From NCBI GenBank assembly GCA_016203225.1, contig JACQNC010000013.1:1-64000 (forward strand): a stretch of 64,000 nt of DNA, given 5' to 3'. The position numbers and the translations under genes are program-made. Source of the stretch: Candidatus Woesearchaeota archaeon (GTDB lineage: Archaea; Nanobdellota; Nanobdellia; Woesearchaeales; ARS49). Shown here one piece after another: positions 48,602 to 57,036 of the stretch (the first letter of the stretch is position 1; each line of letters begins with the position of its first letter). The notes below the pieces were generated by a model. That model was not told where the DNA came from, made no database searches, and saw only the letters and a program-made list of their open reading frames with translations.

Positions 48602-49978
48602 TTAAGCTTTTCTTGTTCGTTCGGTCATGAAAAGCACTGCCAAAACAGTGAGTGCGAGAGCAGCGATTGCAAACAGTCTTGCTGTTGGGTTAGTGATGCT
48701 TGGAAGATCGACGACGGGTGCGGCATTTATGGTGTCTGTTTCTCCTCCCCCTTTCCCGATCGCATTCGGATTCTCAGTCGTAGAATCAACCGCTTGTTTT
48801 GCTTGTTCTTGTGCTGCTCTTAGTTGCTGGCTGATGAGCGTGAACGCTTGGCGTGCGATTACTTCCTTCATCGCTGCAGTTTGTGCTGCGCTGTATTCGC
48901 GAGTTTTCTGCTCTAGGTTAGTCATCACGGCATCGTTGATGTTCCCGTTCGGGACTGGCAGGTAGACCGGGGGGATGTTTGTGAGGCCTGATACTGACGC
49001 GAGCACGTGGCCGTATACGCTGGCCGATTGTTCGAGGACGTAGGATGTGTCCGCGATTATGTCTTGGGATGTCGGGTTAGAGATTGTCTCTTGCCAGAGG
49101 AAGTTTCCCTGCGCGATTTGTTCTTCTGCTGCTTTCTGGTCTAATTCAGTTACGTACTGCACTGCTGTGACCACTACGTCGCGTCCTGCTGGAACGAGGA
49201 TCTTGAAGATGAACGTGTTTGCCGCGACTTGTTCTGTGCCTACTACTAGGTCAGACGGGGGCTCCTTTGGAACAGGCGTCTCTTCGAGTGCAATTATTGC
49301 TTCAACGTTGTTGTAGACTGCTTGCGTGAAGTCGTTTGCAGGCAGCTTGTAGGTGATCATTTCACCGATTTGTTCTGCGATGCCTTCTGCTCTTGCCAGG
49401 ACATCATCAGGCCCCGTTGCGATTTCTGCGCTATAGACATTATCGTCGATCTTGACTATGTCTTGCGGCGGTTGGAGTTTGATCTCGTTTCTTTGTAATG
49501 ACAAACTCTCTGTTCGAACTTCGAACGTGTCGCGGTAGGGTGTGATTGTGAACGTAACTGGCTGGTCATTTACCGTGCCTTGCGCAGCTATCTTATCACC
49601 CTCGTTTTGTGCATTGATGATTTTTGTATTTGCCGGCATGTCACCCTTAAGCTTACTCACCTGACTGCCTGAATCGATGGCGAAGACATCACCCTTCTCG
49701 TCGATGATCACTTGCCGTGATTTTGACCCGTCGGCGCCGGCGAATATGATTTTCTCGGACGACTTGAACGCAAAACCGATTATGGGGTTGATCGCGAAAA
49801 ACGCAGGTCCTGAGGATTGGGGAATGAGCAGTCTGTCAAGGACAAAGATATTTGACGGGGGTAGTGTCGTGACCTGTCCCTGCGACGCGCGATATCCAAT
49901 GAGTGCTGCTGCAGAAAGGAAAACGATAGCGATACTAACATAAACTAGCGTTCGTTGTCTGACTTGCGCTTTTGCCAT
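48602..49978 (-). CDS. Membrane-anchored extracellular protein of unknown function
   Basis: 458 residues from ATG 49978, about 25 bases after ATATTTAAAG. N-terminal membrane helix (VYVSIAIVFLSAAALIGY), a long beta-rich and helical outer part with coiled segments, and a C-terminal helix (LFAIAALALTVLAVLFM) before a basic tail. Gln/Ala/Asn-rich helical region near 400. AT-rich. Possibly a surface or envelope component. No motif recognised. Confidence 0.65.
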   Translation of the reverse strand: MAKAQVRQRTLVYVSIAIVFLSAAALIGYRASQGQVTTLPPSNIFVLDRLLIPQSSGPAFFAINPIIGFAFKSSEKIIFAGADGSKSRQVIIDEKGDVFAIDSGSQVSKLKGDMPANTKIINAQNEGDKIAAQGTVNDQPVTFTITPYRDTFEVRTESLSLQRNEIKLQPPQDIVKIDDNVYSAEIATGPDDVLARAEGIAEQIGEMITYKLPANDFTQAVYNNVEAIIALEETPVPKEPPSDLVVGTEQVAANTFIFKILVPAGRDVVVTAVQYVTELDQKAAEEQIAQGNFLWQETISNPTSQDIIADTSYVLEQSASVYGHVLASVSGLTNIPPVYLPVPNGNINDAVMTNLEQKTREYSAAQTAAMKEVIARQAFTLISQQLRAAQEQAKQAVDSTTENPNAIGKGGGETDTINAAPVVDLPSITNPTARLFAIAALALTVLAVLFMTERTRKA

Positions 49979-50071
49979 CTCTTTTTCGGTGTATGTGACC
50001 GAATGCGTCTTTAAATATCTTGCTGTTCGGCGCGAGCAACCTTTATAATCCATCCTGTCCTCTGCGATATC

Positions 50072-50620
50072 ATGAAGCTCGATCGCGAACTCAGCGAACT
50101 GGACAGGTTCGTGCTCGATTTCGTCGCCGCCTTGGGCAAGACCTCCTACGTATTGGTCAGCGGTTACGTCTCTATCCTGTTCGGGCGGTCGCGGAGCAGC
50201 GAGGATATCAATATCATCATTCCGGTTCTCACAAAAAGTGGGTTCCTGGCGCTCTTTGACGTGCTCACCGCAGCGGGTTTCGAGTCCATCACTGCGGGGC
50301 GTGAAACTGCGCATGAATACATCTCCGCAAAGACCGCGATCCAGTTCGCGAGGAAAGGCCAGGTCCTGCCAAACATGGAGGTCAAGTTCGCGACGACCTA
50401 CTTGAGCCAGGTCGCGCTGAAGGACCGCATCACGGTCGAGCTCAACAACCGACCCCTGTTCATTTCACCCATCGAGCTCCAGATCCTGTACAAGCAACGC
50501 TGTCTCAAGTCGGATAAGGATATCGAGGACGCCCGTCATCTGGAGATAGTGTTCGAGAGGGCGCTTTCCGCAGAAAAGCTTAAGAGATACGGAGCATTGA
50601 TCGAGCTCCATGGATGCTGA
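50072..50620 (+). CDS. Minimal nucleotidyltransferase, AbiEii/MNT-like
   Basis: 182 residues. SGYVSILFGRSRSSEDINIII matches the nucleotidyltransferase G-S/D-x-D motif seen in MNT and AbiEii-type proteins; YKQRCLKSDKDIEDARHL is the conserved later helix with K-D-x-x-D. Likely a toxin or antitoxin that modifies a partner or tRNA. It overlaps a 52-residue gene by 11 bases. Confidence 0.8.
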   Translation: MKLDRELSELDRFVLDFVAALGKTSYVLVSGYVSILFGRSRSSEDINIIIPVLTKSGFLALFDVLTAAGFESITAGRETAHEYISAKTAIQFARKGQVLPNMEVKFATTYLSQVALKDRITVELNNRPLFISPIELQILYKQRCLKSDKDIEDARHLEIVFERALSAEKLKRYGALIELHGC

Positions 50621-50768
50621 ACGGATAGCATTTGTCGAATTCTGGGCGCGTTTCGTCCGGGATAACCCTCCATGGATCTGGAGCAAGCAGCAGAATATCG
50701 TGATAGACAGCCAGTTCCCTTCGACGTTGACGAGAGAGCAATACCTTAGGATGAAGCGGGAGTTCTGA
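50610..50768 (+). CDS. 52-residue partner of the nucleotidyltransferase
   Basis: Reads MDAERIAFVEFWARFVRDNP then WIWSKQQNIVIDSQ, ending LTREQYLRMKREF. Short proteins with the pattern F-W-A-x-(Y/F)-V and W-S-(K/R)-Q-Q-N-x-(L/V)-I-(D/N)-S-Q occur beside nucleotidyltransferase genes in other archaea, as far as I recall. The start overlaps the upstream gene, so synthesis is coupled, as in toxin-antitoxin pairs. Confidence 0.65.
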   Translation: MDAERIAFVEFWARFVRDNPPWIWSKQQNIVIDSQFPSTLTREQYLRMKREF

Positions 50769-50959
50769 TTCCCGGCGGAAGCAATCTCGGGAAAGGCCAA
50801 CGTTACTAACGCAAACCGCTACTGAGAACTTGGACTGCGTGCGAGGTCCGGAACAACTTTCCGAAACTGGTGCACGTCTATTCGCGCGATGAACTGGTGG
50901 CGTCCGTTTCTCGACTTTTGGTCAGAAGTTATTTATATACTAATCGCTTATGAGTGGCT
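50769..50959. other. Gap without gene
   Basis: I see no coding frame. It ends with the promoter TATTTATATAC at about 50929-50939 of the next gene, which gives a leaderless mRNA starting at ATG 50960. Confidence 0.5.
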
Positions 50960-51346
50960 ATGCCTCAACAGAATCCGATTGAAAGCTTATCCATGCACCA
51001 GGCACGGGTTGAGCATGAAGATGAGTATGGAGTTCGTATTACGGTCAGGAACGCAAAACAGGCAAGGCCCATTTTGTCGGAACTCGAACGGCTTGTCGGA
51101 GAAGCAGGAGTTTCTGGCAAGGACAAAACGCTCGTTTACTCGAAACTTGATAAGGATGAAGCACTCCTCGGCAAAGTCGTTGCCTATTGCACTGCTTCTT
51201 TGAGCAAAGGACTGATTGTCAGCTACGATGTTATTCGGGCATCGTACTATGATATGCTCGGAGACTGGTGGCTCCGATCGTTCAACGATTCGCGTATTTC
51301 CGCGCAAACGCGAGGAAAGACTCCTTCGTATCAGAAGGCAGTTTAA
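50960..51346 (+). CDS. Hypothetical protein
   Basis: 128 residues from ATG 50960; an in-frame GTG at 50954 is also close. Opens with strands (RVEHEDEYGVRITVRNAKQA), then a helical part and a Cys (YCTASLSKGLIVSYDVI). Unknown function. The gap after it (51347-51580) holds no gene. Confidence 0.5.
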   Translation: MPQQNPIESLSMHQARVEHEDEYGVRITVRNAKQARPILSELERLVGEAGVSGKDKTLVYSKLDKDEALLGKVVAYCTASLSKGLIVSYDVIRASYYDMLGDWWLRSFNDSRISAQTRGKTPSYQKAV

Positions 51347-51580
51347 GCAGCAATCGATAGGTGTTGTCCGCAAACACTGCTTGTGTCCGAGTGTCTCGCG
51401 GATCAATCTCGTCGCGTCTCGGGAGCCCCGTCAACCGGTCTTTGCCACTTCTGTCAGACATAGCTGTTTCTACGCAGTTCTTCTATTTAAAACTTCTTAT
51501 TGTAACCACCAGTAAGTAGTTAAAACAGAAACCTTTAAATACTCCAAACGCACTCATAGTGCCTAAATGGGGTGGATTCA
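51347..51580. other. Gap with promoter of the 51581 gene
   Basis: No coding frame seen. Near its end TAAAACAGAAACCTTTAAAT (about 51520-51539) repeats the BRE-TATA pattern found before gyrB and the 39392 gene, followed by GGGGTGGAT as ribosome-binding site. Confidence 0.5.
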
Positions 51581-51739
51581 ATGGACGACAGACACAAAGA
51601 TTACATCCGCAGCGAGCCTTCTGAACGGAAGGATGAGCATCGCGTCTACCGCGTGAACCTGCTCAAGCCGGTAGAGCCCGAGTTCGCCAAACTCTGGGGA
51701 GAAAGGATCTGGCGCGCGCTTTGCGAGACCAAGCGATGA
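51581..51739 (+). CDS. Small protein coupled to GH57-like gene
   Basis: 52 residues: MDDRHKDYIRSEPSERKDEH then RVYRVNLLKPVEPEFAKLWG. Ends overlapping the next start by 4 bases (ATGA). The ribosome-binding site GGTGGAT is 5 bases before the ATG. Role unknown, possibly a partner or regulator of the downstream enzyme. Confidence 0.6.
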   Translation: MDDRHKDYIRSEPSERKDEHRVYRVNLLKPVEPEFAKLWGERIWRALCETKR

Positions 51740-52710
51740 GGCGCATCATCTGGTTCGAGCACATGTACCAGCCGAGCTGGAACTTCACCAAGCGTGAAGG
51801 CTGGGATCCGAAGCGCATGATCGACGAGTGCTATCGCCCGAACGCGCTCCTGATGAAGCGTCTCGGTCTCAAGATCAACATGAACATCACGCAGACGATG
51901 TTCGACTTCTTCAAGCAGAACGACGCAATGGACGTCCTCGAGATCTACAAATCTCTGGGCGCGCAGATCGAATACGTCGGCTCCACCGCTCACCACATCC
52001 TTGCCATCCAGCGCTTCAAGAAGGTCCTGCCGCAAGAGATCCGTCAGCAGCACGCGTTCATCGAGCACTACTTCAACCAGTCGCCGAAGGTCTTTTTCCC
52101 GCCAGAGATGGCTATCGATCAAGAAACAGAGCATCTTTTGAAATCCCTCGACTACCAGGGCATGATCATGAGCGGCGGCACCCCGAACTTCGCCGGCTGG
52201 GAAACCACCGGAACGTTCAAAGGAGCATCAGGCCTCATGCTATTCGCCCACAATGGCATCTTGTCAGGCCAGTTCGCGTTCCCCGTGAACGGATTCCATT
52301 CCGACCACGACCTGCAACTCGTCCTCGACAAGATCGAATCCTATCAGCTTCCGGTGATGTTCGCGTTCGACCACGAGAGCTTCGGCGGCTACCACAACCC
52401 GCATCAGCTGGAGATGAAGCGCAGATTCTTCGAGATCGCGAAAGAGAAAGGATGGGAGTTCGTGCATTTCAGTGATCTTTTGAACGAACCTGTCTACGGC
52501 AGCCTTCCGACATTGCAACCCACCACGTGGGTCGGCGACTTCAGCAAGTGGGACAGGATGCCTGACAGGAACGCGGCCATAAACGCCGCGATGGAATCCA
52601 TGACGCCCGAGAACGAGCTCTTCGTGCGCAAATGGATCCTTCCCAGCTGCCACCTGCACGTCGACTACGCGACGGAATTGTTCTGGGATTTCGTGAAGGC
52701 GGCTGCCTGA
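51736..52710 (+). CDS. Glycoside hydrolase family 57-like enzyme
   Basis: 324 residues from ATG 51736. The (beta/alpha) barrel signs of GH57 and related deacetylases are present: IIWFEHMYQPSW opening, MNMNITQTMFDFF, VFFPPEMAID (the acidic nucleophile region), MFAFDHESFGGYHN with Asp/His/Glu near the acid-base site. Probably cleaves or transfers an alpha-glucan or surface sugar; the exact reaction is open. Confidence 0.8.
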   Translation: MRRIIWFEHMYQPSWNFTKREGWDPKRMIDECYRPNALLMKRLGLKINMNITQTMFDFFKQNDAMDVLEIYKSLGAQIEYVGSTAHHILAIQRFKKVLPQEIRQQHAFIEHYFNQSPKVFFPPEMAIDQETEHLLKSLDYQGMIMSGGTPNFAGWETTGTFKGASGLMLFAHNGILSGQFAFPVNGFHSDHDLQLVLDKIESYQLPVMFAFDHESFGGYHNPHQLEMKRRFFEIAKEKGWEFVHFSDLLNEPVYGSLPTLQPTTWVGDFSKWDRMPDRNAAINAAMESMTPENELFVRKWILPSCHLHVDYATELFWDFVKAAA

Positions 52711-52763
52711 ACGTTCATCCTCCCAACAAAAGCCTTAAAAGCGGCTTCGTTCGAACAGGAATC

Positions 52764-53294
52764 ATGAGTGCTTGGCGTTTCTTTCTGCGGTTCATCGAGA
52801 AGCCTTCTTCGGTCGGTGCGGTGAAACCTTCATCCCGTGCGCTTGTTCGCGCGATGCTGGCGCCGATAGACTGGTCGCGTGTCGGCGTTGTCGCCGAGTT
52901 CGGTCCGGGAACGGGAGTGATGACGCGTGGGATCCTGAAACGCATGGCGCCCCAGGCACGTTTGGTTGCGTACGAAGTCGATCCTCTTTTTGCGAGGAAA
53001 CTGCTGAATATCGCAGATCAACGGTTGCATGTGCGGAACGTCGGCGCGCAACAGTTGGACGTCGGGGTCGACGCGATCATCTCGAGCCTGCCGCTGAACG
53101 CGCTGCCCGCAAGCGTCTCGCACGCCGTGCTGTCGAACGCCGCGAAGCGATTGAAGCCGGGCGGATTGTTCGTCCAATTCCAGTATACGACGATGCAGGA
53201 GCGGTTGCTCAAGCGGTATTTTGCGGTCGAGAAGAGACGCTTCGTTCTATGGAACCTTCCGCCCGCGTTCGTTTACGTGTGTCGGAAAAATTGA
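52764..53294 (+). CDS. PmtA-like SAM-dependent methyltransferase
   Basis: 176 residues from ATG 52764. FLRFIEKPSSVGAVKPSSRAL is the PmtA-type opening found in phospholipid N-methyltransferases, followed by VVAEFGPGTGVMTRGIL (motif I), ARLVAYEVDPLFARKL and IISSLPLNAL (motif post I/II). Substrate may be a lipid or another small molecule. CTTAAAAG box near 52734 gives a leaderless mRNA. Confidence 0.85.
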   Translation: MSAWRFFLRFIEKPSSVGAVKPSSRALVRAMLAPIDWSRVGVVAEFGPGTGVMTRGILKRMAPQARLVAYEVDPLFARKLLNIADQRLHVRNVGAQQLDVGVDAIISSLPLNALPASVSHAVLSNAAKRLKPGGLFVQFQYTTMQERLLKRYFAVEKRRFVLWNLPPAFVYVCRKN

Positions 53295-53321
53295 GAACAG
53301 TCATGGCTAGCACCGTGACGA

Positions 53322-53475
53322 GCGTCCCCGGCGTGATCTTTCTAAGCAGGTTTGTGGCTTTACGTGCAGAACGTAGCGTTCTGCTGTACAGCCGAGACCT
53401 TTGGGCTCGGCATGTATCGCAATTGAGTCGATAGTCACGATGCGGCCTCAAAACTGCAGGGGGAGCTAAGCGGGG
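53322..53475. repeat. Dispersed palindromic element, copy 3 (expanded)
   Basis: Carries GGCGTGAT and CTAAGCAGGTTTGT at its left and CTGCAGGGGGAG at its right, as in the other copies. Two extra hairpins are inserted in the middle: GCAGAACG/CGTTCTGC (53366-53384) and GCCGAG/CTCGGC (about 53391-53411). It lies between convergent genes. Confidence 0.6.
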
Positions 53476-53491
53476 CTGCGGATGCGAGAAC

Positions 53492-53893
53492 TCAGAGAAG
53501 CTCGATAAGGAATATCGCGACAGAGATGGCGCTGCTCGCGATGCAGTACGCGCAGAAGCTCCTGATCACGAACGCCTGGATCCCGAAGAGGAAGATGCCG
53601 AACACGGCTGCCGCGCCTGATGCGATGAGCACGAGCGTTGAGAGCGCGATGCCCGCGACGCTCGTTGTCCCCGCGGACGCGAGCAGGGCTGCCAACAGGA
53701 TGAACGCGTAATACGCGATGCCTAGGCCTTCGTTAGGCACGCCGAACACGGTGCTGTAGGCTCCGTTGACGACCTTGTTGCAGTCCTCTCCGAGCGGGCA
53801 CACGAGGCGTTGATGACTGGCTTTCTTGTACCAGATGAACGCAGAGATGGCGATGCCCGCGATCGCCAGAGGGATCGTCCACGCGTGGGTCAT
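53492..53893 (-). CDS. VKOR-family disulfide-bond protein
   Basis: 133 residues. Four helices with CPLGEDCNKVV (loop Cys pair), GIAYYAFILLAALLASAG, and RSFCAYCIASSAI with the C-x-x-C active site. Membrane enzyme that reoxidises a periplasmic/extracellular thioredoxin partner. The start overlaps the DoxX gene stop by 4 bases. Confidence 0.9.
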   Translation of the reverse strand: MTHAWTIPLAIAGIAISAFIWYKKASHQRLVCPLGEDCNKVVNGAYSTVFGVPNEGLGIAYYAFILLAALLASAGTTSVAGIALSTLVLIASGAAAVFGIFLFGIQAFVIRSFCAYCIASSAISVAIFLIELL

Positions 53894-54285
53894 TTCAGCC
53901 CGAACTTCTTGTCCAGTCCCCAGACGCCTGTTCCCTTCGCGACGAGCGCGAGGAACGCCGCGAAGAACAGCACGGCAGGCATGCCCATGTTTGTTATGGG
54001 ATTCCAGCCCTGCGGCGCGTGTCCGATGAACCAGGCGAACACCATCTCGATGGCTGCGACAGTCGATGCGTAGCGCGTGAGTAGTCCGAGCACGAGCAGC
54101 GTTCCTACGACGACCTCGATCGCGCCCGCGAACCAGAACAGGCTCCCGAACGGGATAGGCATCGGCGTGCCGCCGAACCATCCGAACACCTTCGTGCTCC
54201 CTGCCATGAAGAACAGCGCGCCGATGATGACGCGGAAGATGAAATAACAGTAAGGACCGATCTTGTCGAGCTGTTTGTTGAGCAC
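53890..54285 (-). CDS. DoxX-family membrane protein
   Basis: 131 residues, four helices: FRVIIGALFFMAGSTKVFGW, AGAIEVVVGTLLVLGL, MVFAWFIGHAPQGW and MPAVLFFAAFLALVAKGTG, the pattern of DoxX/DoxD. Start is GTG 54285, behind a GAGGTGA ribosome-binding site; a longer ATG start upstream lacks this. Operon with VKOR suggests a membrane redox module. Confidence 0.85.
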   Translation of the reverse strand: MLNKQLDKIGPYCYFIFRVIIGALFFMAGSTKVFGWFGGTPMPIPFGSLFWFAGAIEVVVGTLLVLGLLTRYASTVAAIEMVFAWFIGHAPQGWNPITNMGMPAVLFFAAFLALVAKGTGVWGLDKKFGLK

Positions 54286-54393
54286 AGGATTCACCTCTGA
54301 TCGATCGAGCGTGCGACGCTTCTTAAGGTTTTCGTTGTGGAGCATACAAATGTTTTTATTGCGTGTTCGTGGAACGTGCAGTGAGGTGAATCC

Positions 54394-54822
54394 ATGGCCA
54401 CAGTCCAAGAAGCGATCAATCTTCTCGTGAGCGGCGCGAACCGGTTCGACAGTCTGAGGACGAAGAACTATCCTACGGACAGCAAGGAATACCAGGCAAG
54501 TATCGGCAGGATAATGGGTGACCTGGATAAAGCGTTGTCGATCATCAACGACAGGATCAGCCATTGCGACGTGCTGTTGCAGGACACCAGCATATCTGCC
54601 GAGGCGCGCGGCTGGCTGGCCGAGGTGCAGGGCAATTTCTCCGGCATCCGCGACATGATAGTCATCGACTTCACGCGCGGCCAGCAGGGGAGCATCCTGA
54701 GCAAGGCCGCGCACGGTCTCGCGGCCGCGCAGGTGAACTGGCAGAAGGCGCACGCCGCGCTCATGGCGGACGTCGCGAGACTCAAGCCCGCGACGCAGGC
54801 CGTGCTGAGACAGGCTGCGTAA
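54394..54822 (+). CDS. Hypothetical helical protein
   Basis: 142 residues, all-helical by composition (QEAINLLVSGANRFDSLRTK, AAAQVNWQKAHAALMADVAR). GAGGTGA ribosome-binding site 5 bases before the ATG. Could be a structural or chaperone-like protein. It faces away from the DoxX gene; divergent promoters lie between. Confidence 0.6.
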   Translation: MATVQEAINLLVSGANRFDSLRTKNYPTDSKEYQASIGRIMGDLDKALSIINDRISHCDVLLQDTSISAEARGWLAEVQGNFSGIRDMIVIDFTRGQQGSILSKAAHGLAAAQVNWQKAHAALMADVARLKPATQAVLRQAA

Positions 54823-54875
54823 TCTGTCCAACTGCGCTGTCGCGGCCCAAGTTTTGCGCGCCTAAGCAAGTGCGT

Positions 54876-54975
54876 TCCAAGCGTGATCCGCCCAAGCAGG
54901 TTTGTAGCGGCTTTATCGGGACAGAATCGGTAGCGCTAACTCCACGTCAATCGTGCCGGGAGAGAAATGCGGGGA
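54876..54975. repeat. Dispersed palindromic element, copy 4
   Basis: Left: CCAAGCGTGATCCGCCCAAG followed by CAGGTTTGTAGCGGCTTTATC; right: CCACGTCAATCGTGCCGGGAG. It lies between convergent genes (plus-strand 54394 and minus-strand aCPSF1). Confidence 0.65.
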
Positions 54976-54983
54976 GCGTGGTA

Positions 54984-56873
54984 TTACTTCAACCTGAGCG
55001 TCTCAAGAACTCTCGGAGCGATCGTCTCGATCCTGTGCTGTTTGTGGATAGAACTTGCCAAATCGAGGCAGCGTGACTGTTCTCCGTGGTTGATGATGAC
55101 CTTCTTTGGTCGCGGCTCGATGCTGTAGATGTAGCCCATCAGCTGCTTCCTGTCGCAGTGGTCGGTGATCTCGATCTTGCACACGTCCATCTTGACCGGA
55201 ACGACTTCTGTCTTGGCGCCGAGGTTGAACGAGATCTCGCGCTCGCCGTGCAGGATCCTGTAGCCGAGGGACCCTTCGGGCAGGTAGCACGAGAACACAA
55301 GCGAGTTGCGCTCGTTGTCCGCGAGGTTCCTCAAGTATTCCAGCGACGGTCCGCCAACGAGCATGCCTGAGGTCGCGATGATGACGCACGCGCCCTCGTT
55401 CTCTATGACTTGCGCCCTTTCCTTCGCGCTCGTGACGTGCTTGAATATCGGGCTGAGGAACGGGTTCTGGTCCTTGTGGAAGATCGCCTTGCGGATGGTG
55501 CTGTTCAGGAATTCCGGATACGCGGTGTGGATGGCCATGATGTCCCACACCATTCCGTCGACGTAGACGGGGATCTCTTCCAGATCGCCGCGCTGCACAG
55601 CTTCCGCGATCAATACCATCATCTCCTGCGCCCTGCCCGAGCCGAGCACGGGCATCAGGACTTTGCCTTTGCGCGCGATGGTGTCTTTCACGATCTTGAG
55701 CAGGAACTCGTCCTGTTCCTTGATGGGCGGCATGATGTTGGTCTTGCCGCCGTACGTGCTCTCGATGATCAATGTCTCGACGCGCGGGAAGCGTGTCGTG
55801 CAAGGGTCGAACAGGATGGTCTTGCCGAACTTCAGGTCGCCCGAGTACACGAGGTTGTGCAGACCGTTTCCGATGTGCAGGTGCACCTGCGAGCTCCCGA
55901 GGATGTGCCCCGAGTTGTAGAACGTTATCCTGACGTCGGGCGTGATGTCCGTGACCTCTTCCCAGTCGAGCGTGATGGTGTGCTTTACCTCCTCCTTGAC
56001 GTCATCGACGTCGTAGAGGAGTTCGCGGTTCTCGCCTTTCGCGATCTTGACGTAGTCCAATTGCAGCAGCGCCATGACGTCCCTGGTGGGCGCGGTGCAG
56101 TACACGGGCCCGCGGTAGCCGTACCTGAACAGGTAGGGCAGGAATCCTGCGTGGTCCGTGTGCGAGTGCGTGATGATGACCGCGTCGAGGTCTTCGATGT
56201 GGAATTCCGGCACGTCGAGCATCGGGTAGGGTTCGCGGTCGTCGGAGACGTTTATGCCGCAGTCCATCAGGATGCGCGATTCCTGCGTCTGGAGGAAGAT
56301 GCACGAGCGCCCGACTTGCCGCGCGCCGCCCAGGAACGTGAGGCGCACCCATTCCTGTTTCTTGCCGCGCATCCAGCCGTCGTAGATCCTGTGGCCGGTC
56401 TTGTCCAGGAATTTGCGGCGATAGTCGGTGTGCTGGTACAGCACCGCGCGGATGTTCTCGATGATCGGGCTCTTGATCGCGGGAGTGCGCCGGATGACCG
56501 GCACCCAGAGGGTCTTCTCCCGGACTTCGCGCAGGAGCGCGCCTTGCTTGCCGATCGCGAGGCCTGGCTTCTCGGACTCGATTACGACCATGCTTCGCGG
56601 CGGGTCGAACACTATCTGGCTGATCGCGCTCTCTTCCGGCAGGATCTTGCGGATCTCCTTCTCGGCCTTCTCGACATCCATGCAGATGCTCGGGTCGGGC
56701 CTGAGCTCGACGCGCTTCTTGAACTCGTTGACGATGTTCCTGATGATGCCGTCGTTGTTGAGGAAGAAGTCCTTGTCCTTCGTGTAGATGACGATGTTGG
56801 CGCCCTCGAAGGCGGCGTCGGCCACTTTCCCTTCGGGAAGCATCTTTATGATTTCTTTTATGATGTCTGGCAT
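54984..56873 (-). CDS. aCPSF1/FttA: beta-CASP ribonuclease with KH domains
   Basis: 629 residues. Two N-terminal KH domains (GLAIGKQGALLREV is the GXXG loop of the second), then a metallo-beta-lactamase core (THSHTDHAGFLPYL), and the beta-CASP cap with IESTYGG, PVLGSGRAQEMM, SGMLVGGPSLEYL and the final CDHCDRKQLMG-type His motifs. Acts as the archaeal transcription termination factor and 3'-end nuclease. No propeptide; single gene. Confidence 0.96.
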   Translation of the reverse strand: MPDIIKEIIKMLPEGKVADAAFEGANIVIYTKDKDFFLNNDGIIRNIVNEFKKRVELRPDPSICMDVEKAEKEIRKILPEESAISQIVFDPPRSMVVIESEKPGLAIGKQGALLREVREKTLWVPVIRRTPAIKSPIIENIRAVLYQHTDYRRKFLDKTGHRIYDGWMRGKKQEWVRLTFLGGARQVGRSCIFLQTQESRILMDCGINVSDDREPYPMLDVPEFHIEDLDAVIITHSHTDHAGFLPYLFRYGYRGPVYCTAPTRDVMALLQLDYVKIAKGENRELLYDVDDVKEEVKHTITLDWEEVTDITPDVRITFYNSGHILGSSQVHLHIGNGLHNLVYSGDLKFGKTILFDPCTTRFPRVETLIIESTYGGKTNIMPPIKEQDEFLLKIVKDTIARKGKVLMPVLGSGRAQEMMVLIAEAVQRGDLEEIPVYVDGMVWDIMAIHTAYPEFLNSTIRKAIFHKDQNPFLSPIFKHVTSAKERAQVIENEGACVIIATSGMLVGGPSLEYLRNLADNERNSLVFSCYLPEGSLGYRILHGEREISFNLGAKTEVVPVKMDVCKIEITDHCDRKQLMGYIYSIEPRPKKVIINHGEQSRCLDLASSIHKQHRIETIAPRVLETLRLK

Positions 56874-56919
56874 TGTTCACCTTGTGATTGAGATAGTCGT
56901 ATTTGCGGGTCGTCCCAGG

Positions 56920-57005
56920 CTGCTCTGCCCAGGCAGGTTGGTAGTGGCATTATTGCTATCGATTCGATGCTTATAAAGCGACCCCAAAACTGCCGGGGAG
57001 CTCCC
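56920..57005. repeat. Dispersed palindromic element, copy 5
   Basis: CCCAGGCAG (56928-56936) pairs with CTGCCGGGG (56990-56998). The inner arm GTGGCATTAT pairs with ATAAAGCGAC. It lies between two minus-strand genes, after the proteasome promoter side and before aCPSF1's start. Confidence 0.65.
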
Positions 57006-57036
57006 TTTGTTGGTTATCACGCGGGGAAGCAGATGA

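Noticed and set aside
55410..56891. Long plus-strand open frame of about 490 codons
   Set aside because: Antisense shadow of aCPSF1, whose motifs are clear; the antisense text is low-complexity (Val/Asp/Arg rich).
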